Part shown: in pieces, positions 45,474 through 54,248 of the stretch | How the letters are laid out: each line of letters starts with the position of its first letter | Numbering within the stretch: the first letter of the stretch is position 1 | Notes under the pieces: generated by a model | Databases searched by the model: none | Told to the model about the DNA's origin: nothing | What the model saw: only the letters and a program-made list of their open reading frames with translations | Translations under genes and position numbers: made by a program | Source: Halobacterium noricense | Lineage (GTDB): Archaea; Halobacteriota; Halobacteria; Halobacteriales; Halobacteriaceae | Assembly: GCF_021233435.1 (NCBI RefSeq) | Contig: NZ_CP089468.1 | Span: 558,001-622,000, forward strand | DNA length: 64,000 bases | Direction: 5' to 3'

Positions 45474-45848
45474 ATGTCTTCTTCCGAGAAGCCGACAGTC
45501 GAGGACGTGATGTCCACGCCGCTGGAGACCATTAGCGCCGACGCGACCGTGAAGGAGGCCGCACAGCGGATGCGCGCGAAAGACATCAGCGCGCTCGTCG
45601 TGACGACGACGCCGCGCGCGATAATCAGCAGCACGGACGTCCTCGACGCCGTCGCCGACGGGCAGGACGTCACCGAGTTGACGGTCGCGGACGTGATGAC
45701 GACCGACGTCGAGACCGCCGCGCCCGACCTCTACATGGAGGAGGTCGCGGCGATGCTGACGACGTACGGCATCAAACACCTCCCGGTCGTCGACGACGAC
45801 TACGTCGGCATGATCTCCTCGACGGACGTCACCGCACACCTGTCGTAG
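45474..45848 (+). CDS. small CBS-pair protein
   Basis: 124 residues from the ATG at 45474. It is only two CBS motifs: VEDVMSTPLETISADATVKEA and TVADVMTTDVETAAPDLYM with YGIKHLPVVDDDYVGMISST. Stand-alone CBS pairs bind adenine nucleotides or S-adenosylmethionine and regulate partners by contact. There is no effector domain. It is followed convergently by the acyl-CoA carboxylase gene. Partner not known. Confidence 0.9.
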   Translation: MSSSEKPTVEDVMSTPLETISADATVKEAAQRMRAKDISALVVTTTPRAIISSTDVLDAVADGQDVTELTVADVMTTDVETAAPDLYMEEVAAMLTTYGIKHLPVVDDDYVGMISSTDVTAHLS

Positions 45849-45876
45849 CCCCGCCCGAAACCGAACAATCGCTGCC

Positions 45877-47652
45877 TCAGAGAATTGTGCCGTGTTTCTT
45901 CGCGGGCCGGTCTTTCTCCACGTCCTCGTAGAACGCGAAGCGGTTCGCGAGCTCCGTCCGGAGTTCGGAGGGCGGGACGATTTCGTCGATGGCGGTCTCG
46001 CTGGCCATCCGGTGGACGTCGATGTCCTCGCGGTACTCTTCGCGGAGCTCCTGCTCGCGCTGCTCGCGCTCCTCGGGGTCGTCGATGTCGTTCAGCTTGT
46101 TCGCGTAGACGGCGTTGATTGCGGCTTCCGGCCCCATGATGCCGATTTCGCCCGAGGGGAGCGCGATGGTGGCTTCGGGGTCGTAGGCCGGCCCGCTCAT
46201 GGCGTAGATGCCCGCACCGTAGGCCTTCCGCACGACGACGGACTGCTTGGGGACGGTGGCCTCGCTGGTGGCGTAAATCATCTTCTTGCCCTTCTCCAGG
46301 ATGGCGTCCTTCTCGACCTGCGAGCCCGCCATGAAGCCGGGCGTGTCGCAGAGGTAGAGTAACGGAATGTTGTAGGCGTCGGACTTCCAGACGAATTCCG
46401 CGGCCTTCTCGGCGGCGTCCGGGAAGATAGCGCCCGCGCGCTCGGCGGGCTGGTTCGCGACGATGCCGACCGTGCGGCCGTCGATGCGCGCGTACCCCGT
46501 GAGAATCTCCTTGCCGTATTCGGGCTTGAGTTCGAAGAAGGAGTCGGCGTCCACCACGCGCTCGACGAGGTCGTGCATGTCGTACGCACGGTTCGGCGAC
46601 TCGGGGATCAGGTCGTCGATGCCCGCGGTGGGTTTTGCGGGCGGCTTCGCGGGCTGGCTCGGCGGCTGCTCGTCGCTGTTGTCCGGGAGGTACTGAATCA
46701 GGTCCGAGACGAGTTCGCGGGCGTGTTCCTCGTCGCGGGCGACGAGGTCCGCGCTGCCGGACTGGCGGGCGTGCACCTCGGGGCCACCCAACTCCTGCAT
46801 CTCGATTTCCTCGCCGGTCACCATCTTCACCATCCGGGGGCTGGCGATGGCCATCGCGGACATCCCTTCGACCATCACGGTGAAATCCGCGAACACGGGC
46901 GTGTACGCGGCTCCGGCGATGCACGGCCCGTACAGCACACAGACTTGGGGGACGCGACCGGAGAGCCGGGAGTGATTGAAGTAGTACTTCCCGATGCCCT
47001 CGCGGTTTGCGAAGAACCCGGACTGCTGGTCGATGCGGCCGCCCGAGGAGTCCATCAGGTACAGCACCGGCTGACCGGTCTTGAGCGCGCGCTGCTGCAT
47101 CCGGAGGAACTTCTCGACGCCGCGCTCGGCCATCGATCCCGCCTTCACGGTGAAGTCGTTGGCCATGAAGTGGACGTCCCGGCCCTCGAAGTCCGCGGCC
47201 CCGGTGATGAGGCCGTCCGCGGGGAGGCGGGTGTCGGGGTCGGCCTCGTCGACGTCCGGGCTGTTCGGGTGCCAGGAGTCGAAGTTGGCGAACTTCCCGT
47301 CCTCGAAGAGGAGGTCGCCCGCGCCGTCCCCGTCCTCGTCGCCGAACCAGAGGTCGAGGCGGTCGCGCACGAACAGTTTGTCCTGCTCGCTCAGGCGCGC
47401 CTTGTACTTCTCGGGGCCGCCTTCGAGGATGTCCGCGATTTCCTCGCGGAGCCGTTCCTCCCGCTCGGTCGGCCCGAGTTTACGCTCCTCGGGTTTGTCG
47501 CTCGCGGCGGGCTCGGGTGCGGCGTGGGTGGCTGCGGGTTCGTCGGCCTCGCCGAGGTACACTTCGACCTCGTCGGCGACGTGTTCGGCGAGCGCGGCGG
47601 CGACCGCCTGCGCTTCCTCCTCGGTCGCGCCGGCACCGATTCGTACCTTCAT
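45877..47652 (-). CDS. pccB: acyl-CoA (propionyl-CoA) carboxylase carboxyltransferase with N-terminal extension
   Basis: 591 residues from the ATG at 47652. Residues about 110-591 are the crotonase-fold carboxyltransferase pair with GRDVHFMANDFTVKAGSM, YGPCIAGAAYTPVF, IALPSGEIGIMGPEAAINAV and a Lys-rich C-terminus. The first ~75 residues are unlike most PccB: VRIGAGATEEEAQAVAAALA resembles the epsilon-subunit motif of actinobacterial acyl-CoA carboxylase, followed by an acidic/Pro linker. It would transfer CO2 from carboxybiotin to propionyl-CoA, giving methylmalonyl-CoA for the mutase. The biotin carboxylase/carrier protein is elsewhere. Biotin ligase is at 14 kb. Confidence 0.94.
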   Translation of the reverse strand: MKVRIGAGATEEEAQAVAAALAEHVADEVEVYLGEADEPAATHAAPEPAASDKPEERKLGPTEREERLREEIADILEGGPEKYKARLSEQDKLFVRDRLDLWFGDEDGDGAGDLLFEDGKFANFDSWHPNSPDVDEADPDTRLPADGLITGAADFEGRDVHFMANDFTVKAGSMAERGVEKFLRMQQRALKTGQPVLYLMDSSGGRIDQQSGFFANREGIGKYYFNHSRLSGRVPQVCVLYGPCIAGAAYTPVFADFTVMVEGMSAMAIASPRMVKMVTGEEIEMQELGGPEVHARQSGSADLVARDEEHARELVSDLIQYLPDNSDEQPPSQPAKPPAKPTAGIDDLIPESPNRAYDMHDLVERVVDADSFFELKPEYGKEILTGYARIDGRTVGIVANQPAERAGAIFPDAAEKAAEFVWKSDAYNIPLLYLCDTPGFMAGSQVEKDAILEKGKKMIYATSEATVPKQSVVVRKAYGAGIYAMSGPAYDPEATIALPSGEIGIMGPEAAINAVYANKLNDIDDPEEREQREQELREEYREDIDVHRMASETAIDEIVPPSELRTELANRFAFYEDVEKDRPAKKHGTIL

Positions 47653-47737
47653 GGTCTTTCGTGAGGCGTAGGGCGGCAAACCGTTTTCTCTTCGCCGGCC
47701 ACAAAGATTACGTCCTCTCACAGAAAACAAATCGTCT

Positions 47738-47836
47738 ATGGGTCCCGTCGAACTGCTACTGGCGCTGCTGTTCGCCGTGGTGTTCGCCGCGTTCGCGTAC
47801 CTGCTCCCGCAGGTGTACGAGACACTCCACTCGTGA
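47738..47836 (+). CDS. 32-residue single-helix membrane protein
   Basis: A complete frame MGPVELLLALLFAVVFAAFA... of 32 residues ending YLLPQVYETLHS. One strong hydrophobic helix spans most of the protein, with a short polar C-terminal tail. It is divergent from pccB with about 85 bp between starts. A TATA-like AAGATTAC lies about 30 bp upstream. Too short to be classified; the frame and promoter make it plausible as a real small membrane protein. Confidence 0.5.
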   Translation: MGPVELLLALLFAVVFAAFAYLLPQVYETLHS

Positions 47837-47921
47837 CGGCGGCGCTCGCGCCGCGGTCGACGCCCGCCGCGTCGCGAGGCCACCCTGCACACCTATTGTC
47901 CCGGCCGCCGCGCTCGTACGC

Positions 47922-47972
47922 ATGGGGGACGACGCGATGCGACGGTTCCCCGTCCCGGATGCCGACGAGTAA
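47922..47972 (+). CDS. possible 16-residue ORF
   Basis: The frame MGDDAMRRFPVPDADE ends at TAA 47970-47972. A TATA-like TATTG at about 47895 is the right distance upstream for a leaderless start. Length is minimal and no homology can be judged; it could equally be chance. Reported as a candidate because it occupies an otherwise empty 217-bp gap before the TSP3-repeat gene. Confidence 0.2.
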   Translation: MGDDAMRRFPVPDADE

Positions 47973-48053
47973 CCCGGGACGGCGGCCAGACTGCTCACCT
48001 AGTCGGGTGCACTCACCACTATCTTCAAGTGCGTTACACCAAGACAGAGGGAC

Positions 48054-49205
48054 GTGTCTCGGTGCTCAGTTCCGCGTGCCGCCGTGGTCGCCGTGGTCGC
48101 CGTGGTCGTCGCTCTCGTGGCGGCGAGCCCGGCGACGGCGCTCGCGGCCGGCACCGTCGACGCCACCACGGTCGACTCCGGCGTCCTCTCGGTCGACGTG
48201 ACCGGCGCGGGCGCTGCGACCGAGCGTGGTGGCGTCTACTACGTGTGGGCCGACGAACCCGCGACCGTGCGGGTGACCGTCGGTGATTACCTCGACGACT
48301 CCGACACCTACTACGCCGACTACGACGTCCGACTGACCGAAACCCGGCAAGCCAGCTACAGCGAGCCGTTCGACACCTCGCTGGACGTGACGACGGTGAC
48401 GCTCGGCGAACTGGCGACGACCGACGCCGACCTCACGCTCGAACCCCGCGAGCAGGAGCTCGAACCCGGCCGGCACACGCTGTACGCGACGATGTACAGT
48501 TCGCAGAGCGGCGACACCTCGCGCCGCGACGACCAGGCAATCACGGTCCACGTCGTCAACAAGGGCGGCGACCTCGACGCCGACGGGCTCTCGAATGCCA
48601 ACGAGCTCTCCCTGGACACCGACTTCCGGGACGCCGACACGGACGGCGACGAACTCGAAGACGGCTACGAGGTTCACCAGTTCGACTCCAACCCGACCGC
48701 CCGCGACACCGACGGTGACGGCACCCGCGACGACGAGGAGGTCCGCGCGGGCACGGACTACGGGAACGCGGACACGGACGCCGACAGCCTCGACGACCGC
48801 TCCGAACTCGCGGGGAACACGTCCGCCATCGAGGCCGACGCGGACCTCGACGGGCTCCCGGACGCGCTCGAAGTCGACCTCGGCACCGACTCCGAGGACC
48901 GTGACACGGACGGCGACGGACTCACCGACCTGACCGAGTACCGCGACACGGGCACGGACTCGCTGGACGCGGACACGGACGGCGACGGCGTCGAAGACGC
49001 CATCGAACTGCGCCGGTACGGCTCCAATCCGACCGCGACCGACTCGGACGGCGACGGGATTCCGGACGGCGAGGAAGTGGTACGCAGCACGGACCCCACG
49101 ACCCCGAACGACGACGCGGAGAACTCAGCGGTCGCGGGCAGTACTGGCGCGTTCGACTGGTCGATGCACTACCCGCTGGGACGGCTCCTGCACGCACTCA
49201 CATGA
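48054..49205 (+). CDS. secreted TSP3-repeat (calcium-binding) protein
   Basis: 383 residues from a GTG at 48054. A Sec-type signal peptide (VVAVVAVVVALVAASPATALAA) is followed by a beta-rich domain of about 130 residues. The C-terminal half has about eight D-x-D-x-D-G motifs in a row (DLDADGLS, DTDGDELED, DTDGDGTRD, DTDADSLDD, DADLDGLPD, DTDGDGLTD, DTDGDGVED, DSDGDGIPD), the thrombospondin type 3 pattern that binds calcium. No C-terminal anchor is seen. The stop overlaps the next gene's start by 4 bp, so both are made together. Likely on the cell surface. Confidence 0.85.
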   Translation: MSRCSVPRAAVVAVVAVVVALVAASPATALAAGTVDATTVDSGVLSVDVTGAGAATERGGVYYVWADEPATVRVTVGDYLDDSDTYYADYDVRLTETRQASYSEPFDTSLDVTTVTLGELATTDADLTLEPREQELEPGRHTLYATMYSSQSGDTSRRDDQAITVHVVNKGGDLDADGLSNANELSLDTDFRDADTDGDELEDGYEVHQFDSNPTARDTDGDGTRDDEEVRAGTDYGNADTDADSLDDRSELAGNTSAIEADADLDGLPDALEVDLGTDSEDRDTDGDGLTDLTEYRDTGTDSLDADTDGDGVEDAIELRRYGSNPTATDSDGDGIPDGEEVVRSTDPTTPNDDAENSAVAGSTGAFDWSMHYPLGRLLHALT

Positions 49206-51661
49206 CGTCGCGAAAACTCCTCCTCGGCGCGCTCGTGGTGCTCGGGGTGGTCGCCACCGGCGTCGCCGCGAGCGCTGCCGCGCCAGCGACGGCCGCGGAG
49301 ACGACGCCGACGTACGTCGAGCGTAACGTGACCGAGAACACGACGTGGATGGCCGAGGACGGCCCGTACTACGTCGGCGGCGATTTGACGGTCGCCGGGG
49401 ACGCGACGCTCACTATCGAGCCCGGCACGCGGGTCAACGTCGGCGAGGAGGTCACGATCACCGTCGAGGGCAGTCTGGTCGCGGCCGGGACCGCGGCCGA
49501 CCCGATTCAGTTCACGACCGCGGACGCGTCCTCGGACGCGGGCACGTGGCAGACCATCGAGTACGCCGGCGACCGCGACTCGACGCTCCGGTTGGCGCAC
49601 GCCGTCGTCGAACACGGTACGACCGCGATTACGGCGACTTCCAGCGAGGGGTCGATTCGGCTCGCCAACTCGACGGTCCGCGAGCACGTCCGCAACGGGC
49701 TGGCCGTCACGACGCGCGACGGGTCGCCGTCGATTCGAATTGCGGACTCGCGGTTCACGGATGTGGGGCGCGCGGGCGTCGCGTTCGAGGTCTCCGAGAC
49801 GGATCCGTACGTGGACGCGGTCCGGAACGTGCAAATCTCCGGTAGTACCTTCGCGAACACCGGCGCGAACGGCGTTCGTGTGCGCGCTCGACGGATTTCA
49901 GACGTCAGGCTGACCGACGTCACCGTCGCCGGCGTCTCGGACGCTGGCGTGGCGTTCGAGACTGAGTCGATGGACGCGCGCCCGCAGTCCACCAACGAGC
50001 ACCGCGTCGCGGACGTGACGCTCCGACGCGTCGGAGTTGAGCGCGTGGGCGGGGACGGCGTCGCGTTCCGCGGCGGCGCGCTCGACGACGTCGACGTACT
50101 GAACAGCGAGGTCCGGGGCGCGTCCGGGAGCGGCTTCCACGTGGAGGGTGCGACCGACGCCGACCGCGTGCGCTTCGCGCGCAACACGGTCGTCGACTCC
50201 CGGAACGGCCTCCGGGTCGCGCTGCGGCGGACGACTGGCGGCATCCAGCACGTCACGCTCGCCGTCGAGAACAACGAGCTCGCACGTAACGACCGGTACG
50301 GCGTCGACGCCACCGCGGAGTACGTCTTCGTGGACGACTTCGACGTGCGGAACAACACGCTCGCCGAGAACGGCGACGGCGGCGCGACGTTCGCCACCCA
50401 GCAGGTCGACAACACGGTGTTCGCGGACAACGTCGTGCGCGCGAACGGCGGCCCGGGAATTGCTGTCTCCGCGGTCCGCGTGCGCGGCGTGACTGCCCTC
50501 CGGAACCGCCTCGTCGGGAACGCCGACGACGGATTCTCCGTTCGGGCGAGCGACCTGCTCGGCGGGATAAACGTGGGATTCAACGACGCGCTCGACAACG
50601 ACGAGTTCGGCGTCGATATTGCGGGCCAGCGCGCGGGCACGACCACCGAAATCCACAACAACACCATCGTAGCGAACGGGAACGGCGTGCGCGTCGCCGG
50701 ACCGACGCCGGCACGGTTGGCGAACAACTCTGTGGTGTTGAACACGGCGGACCGGGAGCGCGCCGACGGCGGCCGCGACGCCGCTGCTGCGACTGGCGTG
50801 GTCGTCGAGAACGCCCCGAACGTCGAACTCGTGCACAACGACGTCTACGGCCACATCATCGGCCTGCGTAGCTCTCTCGACGGGGAGACCGTCGTCGCCG
50901 AGCACAACTACTGGGGTGCCGAGTCGGGTCCGTACCACGAGACGCTCAACCCCGGCGGCGCGGGCGACGCGGTCGTCACCGACGGCGGGAAGGCCGACCC
51001 GGTACCGTTCGCGAGCGAGCCGTTCGGCCCGCGCTACGAGCGCCCGACCGCGGTGCTCGCAGCCAACGAGACGACCGTCGAGCCCGGCGAGTCGGTCGAA
51101 TTCTCGGGGCACCAGTCCACCGACGACGGTGCTATCGCGCGCTACGACTTCACCGTCGACGGCGAGCGGCGCTCCGGCGCGGCAGCGACGCACGTCACCA
51201 CGTTCGACGAACCCGGGACGTACGAGGTCTCGCTCGCCGTCGAGGACGAACTGGGCGTGCGCAGCCTCAACGACGCGACTGTGAACGTCACCGTCGAGCC
51301 CGCCGCACAGACGACACAGCGGACGACGGCAGGGCCGACCGCGACAGTGACCACCGCACCTCGCTCCAGTGACGGCAGTAACGGCTCGCTGCTGGCGAGC
51401 CTGTTCTCGCTGTGGGGCGGGCTGGGGGCGCTGTTCTACGTGCTCGCGCTGATGCTCGGTGCCTACGGGACGTGGCTCTCCATCGATGGCCGCGACCCGC
51501 CGGTCGCCGGGACGACGATTCACGCGCTCGCCGCGGTCGGCGTGCTCACGTGGGCCGTCGCCGGCTTCCTCGGGGACGGCGCGCTGCTCACGTTCGCCGT
51601 CGGCGGCGCTGTCGCGTGGGGTGGATTGATTGCAGTCGTGCTCGCGCTCGCGACGAGATAG
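49202..51661 (+). CDS. beta-helix and PKD-domain membrane-anchored surface protein
   Basis: 819 residues. An N-terminal signal peptide runs to about residue 32 (ALVVLGVVATGVAASAAAPA). A long right-handed parallel beta-helix follows (about 45-600), with repeated G-V-V-N turn patterns such as VEHGTTAI, NGLRVAL and NNTIVANGNGVRV, of NosD/pectate-lyase-like type. A PKD-like domain begins near residue 612 (PTAVLAANETTVEPGESVEF). A Thr-rich stretch near 695-720 precedes three hydrophobic helices to the end (GGLGALFYVLALMLGAYGTW). It is coupled to the TSP3-repeat gene by a 4 bp overlap. A carbohydrate or wall substrate is likely but unknown. A convergent TrmB-type gene follows. Confidence 0.85.
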   Translation: MTSRKLLLGALVVLGVVATGVAASAAAPATAAETTPTYVERNVTENTTWMAEDGPYYVGGDLTVAGDATLTIEPGTRVNVGEEVTITVEGSLVAAGTAADPIQFTTADASSDAGTWQTIEYAGDRDSTLRLAHAVVEHGTTAITATSSEGSIRLANSTVREHVRNGLAVTTRDGSPSIRIADSRFTDVGRAGVAFEVSETDPYVDAVRNVQISGSTFANTGANGVRVRARRISDVRLTDVTVAGVSDAGVAFETESMDARPQSTNEHRVADVTLRRVGVERVGGDGVAFRGGALDDVDVLNSEVRGASGSGFHVEGATDADRVRFARNTVVDSRNGLRVALRRTTGGIQHVTLAVENNELARNDRYGVDATAEYVFVDDFDVRNNTLAENGDGGATFATQQVDNTVFADNVVRANGGPGIAVSAVRVRGVTALRNRLVGNADDGFSVRASDLLGGINVGFNDALDNDEFGVDIAGQRAGTTTEIHNNTIVANGNGVRVAGPTPARLANNSVVLNTADRERADGGRDAAAATGVVVENAPNVELVHNDVYGHIIGLRSSLDGETVVAEHNYWGAESGPYHETLNPGGAGDAVVTDGGKADPVPFASEPFGPRYERPTAVLAANETTVEPGESVEFSGHQSTDDGAIARYDFTVDGERRSGAAATHVTTFDEPGTYEVSLAVEDELGVRSLNDATVNVTVEPAAQTTQRTTAGPTATVTTAPRSSDGSNGSLLASLFSLWGGLGALFYVLALMLGAYGTWLSIDGRDPPVAGTTIHALAAVGVLTWAVAGFLGDGALLTFAVGGAVAWGGLIAVVLALATR

Positions 51662-52453
51662 CTAGTCGGCGTCGTCGAGACGCCACGTGAAAATCGCCCG
51701 CAGCACGACGACGAGGCTGTTCGACTCTCCACTCCCCCAGATAGCCGTCTCCGACTCGGGCGTCGACGGTTGGCCGTTCTCCCCGCCGACGAGCACGCTC
51801 ACGAGCGTCGTCCCGCCGTCCACCATCATGAGCCGGCCGGCCGGCGTGTCCGACCACATCCACAGCGACTCGAACAGCTCGGCGCTGGGCACCTCCTCCT
51901 GGATGCGCTCCTGGACGTCCGGCGACACGCCCGCGAGCTCGATGTCGACGCCGCGGTCCGCGGCCGCTTCGAGGGCGTCGACGACGTCCTCGGTGAGCAG
52001 CTCCTCGACGGTCATGTAGACGATGCGGTCCTCGGCGTTCTCGCAGAACTCCAGCACGCGGTCGGTCACGGTCTTCCGGCCGGAAACCGTCCAGACGCCG
52101 CGCTGTTCGTCCCGGCGCTCGATCGGCTCGATTTCGTCCAGCGCTTCCGTGAGGACGGCTGCGCGGTGCTGCCACTCGCGTTCGACCTTCCGCCCGGTCG
52201 TCTCCGCGGAGATGGCCCAGAACTCCTTGGGTGTGGACTGCTGGACGTCGACGAGGCCGTAGTCGCGGAGTTCGTCGACGGCGTCGTAGACTCGCGTCCG
52301 AGGCACGTCCGCGACCCGACTGACGTCCTTGGCGGTGCCGGTGTCGAGGCCGACGAGCGCGACGAACGTCCGCGCCGCATACGTGCTCAGGCCGAACTGT
52401 TCGAGCTGTTCGATGGCGACGGCGCGCGCGTCGTCGGATGAATTAGCAGTCAT
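51662..52453 (-). CDS. TrmB-family transcriptional regulator (first of a divergent pair)
   Basis: 263 residues from the ATG at 52453. N-terminal winged helix of TrmB type (EQLEQFGLSTYAARTFVALV, DVPRTRVYDAVDELRDYGLV), then a linker helix, then a C-terminal domain with RVLEFCENAEDRIVYMTVEELLTEDVVDALEAAA-type core, PLD-like in outline, rather than the sugar-binding domain of TrmB itself. It regulates an unknown promoter. Its gene is convergent with the surface-protein cassette and divergent from its paralogue; a 17-bp palindrome lies in its own leader, suggesting autoregulation. Confidence 0.88.
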   Translation of the reverse strand: MTANSSDDARAVAIEQLEQFGLSTYAARTFVALVGLDTGTAKDVSRVADVPRTRVYDAVDELRDYGLVDVQQSTPKEFWAISAETTGRKVEREWQHRAAVLTEALDEIEPIERRDEQRGVWTVSGRKTVTDRVLEFCENAEDRIVYMTVEELLTEDVVDALEAAADRGVDIELAGVSPDVQERIQEEVPSAELFESLWMWSDTPAGRLMMVDGGTTLVSVLVGGENGQPSTPESETAIWGSGESNSLVVVLRAIFTWRLDDAD

Positions 52454-52823
52454 AACTGGTCTGCCCGCTCCGAGAACCCCGCCACGCGGTGTGGCGAGCC
52501 GGCACGCGGAGTTGTGGTTGGGATACAAAGGGGTCGCGTGCCACCCGTGAAGTTTCTCAGCCGACCGTATAATGATTTTATGATTAATCGGGTAAACCGA
52601 GATAACGAGCGAAGCGAGTCCGATATTACAGCTCGCAATATCTATTCTGTTGTCACTGTAGGAATCACAAATAATTCTCTGAAAACCGTCGGAAAGGCAG
52701 TTTGCAGCACTTCCGAACGAATCACTGCCAACGCTACTGATGACTACAGTAACAACGCATATCCGTCCTGCAGTGCTACTCTCCCACCAACCCCGGACTC
52801 GCCCGGGCTGCGCGTTGGGACAC
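52454..52823. other. 370-bp divergent intergenic region, partly A/T-rich
   Basis: Between the two TrmB-type starts. A 17-bp palindrome sits at 52480-52496. A TATA-like CCTTTGTATCC (minus strand) lies at about 52524-52533. From about 52560 to 52790 the GC content drops clearly below its neighbours, with runs such as TATAATGATTTTATGATTAATC. No convincing ORF is present. It probably holds both promoters and regulator sites, and may mark a recent insertion boundary. Confidence 0.6.
52480..52496. promoter_or_regulatory. palindrome in leader of TrmB-type gene, possible operator
   Basis: CGCCAC-GCGGT-GTGGCG is a 6-5-6 inverted repeat. It lies between a TATA-like box near 52524-52533 and the start at 52453, near the expected transcription start. 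Autoregulation by a TrmB-family dimer is a reasonable guess. It does not match the TACT-N7-GAGTA site of the known Halobacterium TrmB. Confidence 0.4.
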
Positions 52824-53636
52824 ATGACCAGGAACGAGACCGCCGAGGAGGCCATCGACGTCCTCCAAGAACTCGGCTTGAAAGAGTACGAAGCCAAGTG
52901 CTTCGTCGGCCTGACACGGGTTCCGACGGGCACAGCGAAAAAGCTCAGCGAAATCACCGACGTGCCGCGAACACGGATTTACGACGCGATTCGCGTCCTC
53001 GAAGCACAGGGACTCGTCGAAATTCAGCACTCCAGTCCCCAGCAGTTCCGCGCCGTCCCGCTGGCGGAAGCCACCGAGACGCTGCGCGACCGGTACGAAT
53101 CCCGCGTCGAACAGCTCCACGACGCGCTCGAAGCCGTCGAGAGCGTCGAGAGCGACGCGAAGTCCTCAGTCCAGGAGGTGTGGACGCTGACCGGACAGAC
53201 CGCGATTGCGAACCGCGCGAACCAACTCGTCGAGGACGCCGACGACGACGTCGTGTTCGTCGTCGGCGACGACGCGCTGTTGACCGACGAACTCGTCGAA
53301 CACCTCAACGGCCTCCCCGACGGCGTCGACCTGGCCATCGGCACCGTCTCGGCGTCCGCACAGACCGAGATTCAGGACGCGGTGCCGGGAGCCACGACGT
53401 TCATCTCCGGGCTGGAGTGGCTCCGGAGCGAGACTGACGCCGACCACGACGTCGCCATCGGTCGGCTCATGCTCGTCGACCAATCGTCGTTCCTCGTGAG
53501 TTCCATCATGCCCGACACGCACACCGAGCAAGCCATCTTCGGCACCGGCGTCGGGAACGGGCTCGTCGTCGTCGCGCGCCGACTCATGGCGCAGGGGCTC
53601 GTGCCGGGCCGCGACCCCGGACAGGCCGACGAGTAG
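52824..53636 (+). CDS. TrmB-family transcriptional regulator (second of a divergent pair)
   Basis: 270 residues from the ATG at 52824; MTTVTTHIRP at 52740 is a less likely start because its extra 28 residues are not domain-like. N-terminal winged helix (VLQELGLKEYEAKCFVGLTR, DVPRTRIYDAIRVLEAQGLV) matches its divergent paralogue. The C-terminal domain (VEDADDDVVFVVGDDALLTDELVEHL) follows the same PLD-like pattern. The two proteins align over their full length with moderate identity, so an ancient duplication is likely. Targets are unknown. Confidence 0.88.
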   Translation: MTRNETAEEAIDVLQELGLKEYEAKCFVGLTRVPTGTAKKLSEITDVPRTRIYDAIRVLEAQGLVEIQHSSPQQFRAVPLAEATETLRDRYESRVEQLHDALEAVESVESDAKSSVQEVWTLTGQTAIANRANQLVEDADDDVVFVVGDDALLTDELVEHLNGLPDGVDLAIGTVSASAQTEIQDAVPGATTFISGLEWLRSETDADHDVAIGRLMLVDQSSFLVSSIMPDTHTEQAIFGTGVGNGLVVVARRLMAQGLVPGRDPGQADE

Positions 53637-53662
53637 CGCCCGATTCGGTCGTGTAACCCGAG

Positions 53663-53977
53663 TCAGAGGTCCGTCTGGATGTCGACGATGGTTTTCGCGG
53701 TCTCGAAGATGTCGTCGGCAGCCAGGAACGCCTCCACGGAGTCGAAGTCCGCGGGCTCGGTCGGAATCTGGAGTTCGAACTCGTCGTCGTCGAGCCCGCC
53801 CGTAATCCGCGCGAGCGACTGCGTCCCGCCCGCCTGTACGTGAATCACCGCCTTCACGGTGTCGTCCTCGACCTGCACGTGTTGAATCTCCAGCGGGCCA
53901 TCCTGCCCGCCGTCCGCGTAGTGTAACACCGCGGGCACCGCGTCCATCTGCACCAGTTTCGTGCCGAGTGTCGCCAT
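53663..53977 (-). CDS. conserved hypothetical soluble protein
   Basis: 104 residues, starting MATLGTKLVQ. Secondary-structure pattern is mostly beta (LEIQHVQVEDDTVKAVIHVQ, GTQSLARITGGLDDDEFELQI) with a C-terminal helix. It is acidic and has no membrane segment or metal motif. It is convergent with the second TrmB-type gene. I cannot name a family. It lies at the left edge of the lower-GC patch. Confidence 0.75.
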   Translation of the reverse strand: MATLGTKLVQMDAVPAVLHYADGGQDGPLEIQHVQVEDDTVKAVIHVQAGGTQSLARITGGLDDDEFELQIPTEPADFDSVEAFLAADDIFETAKTIVDIQTDL

Positions 53978-54106
53978 GCTGGAATACGCGCCGCACGGCC
54001 GGAAAAACGGCGCGACTCGCGCACCTGAATGGATTCTCGCTATCGGGAATTCGACGCCGTGCCGAGATTGGCCACAAAACTTTCACTGTGGGTGGGAGGA
54101 GTACGT

Positions 54107-54172
54107 TCACCCCGGTAGAATTCCGAGGTCAGTCAGCATCTCGACGTTGATTTCTTCGTGGGGCCGTGGCAT
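54107..54172 (-). pseudogene. possible gene remnant, 21 residues
   Basis: The frame begins with ATG at 54172 and stops at 54107. The encoded peptide has a coding-like amino-acid mix (MPRPHEEINVEMLTDLGI) but is far too short for a known protein. It may be the N-terminal remnant of a gene disrupted when the accessory region formed. Could also be chance. Confidence 0.25.
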
Positions 54173-54248
54173 CGCCACGGTCTGCCCCCTCTCACTCGTC
54201 AGACGAGCGTCTTTCACGTGTTAGATTGGCTATGACCTGCCACAGGGG

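Noticed and set aside
52514-53437. 307-residue plus-strand frame over the TrmB intergenic region
   Set aside because: It overlaps the regulator gene in another frame, turns into Arg-rich low-complexity sequence, and lacks any domain.
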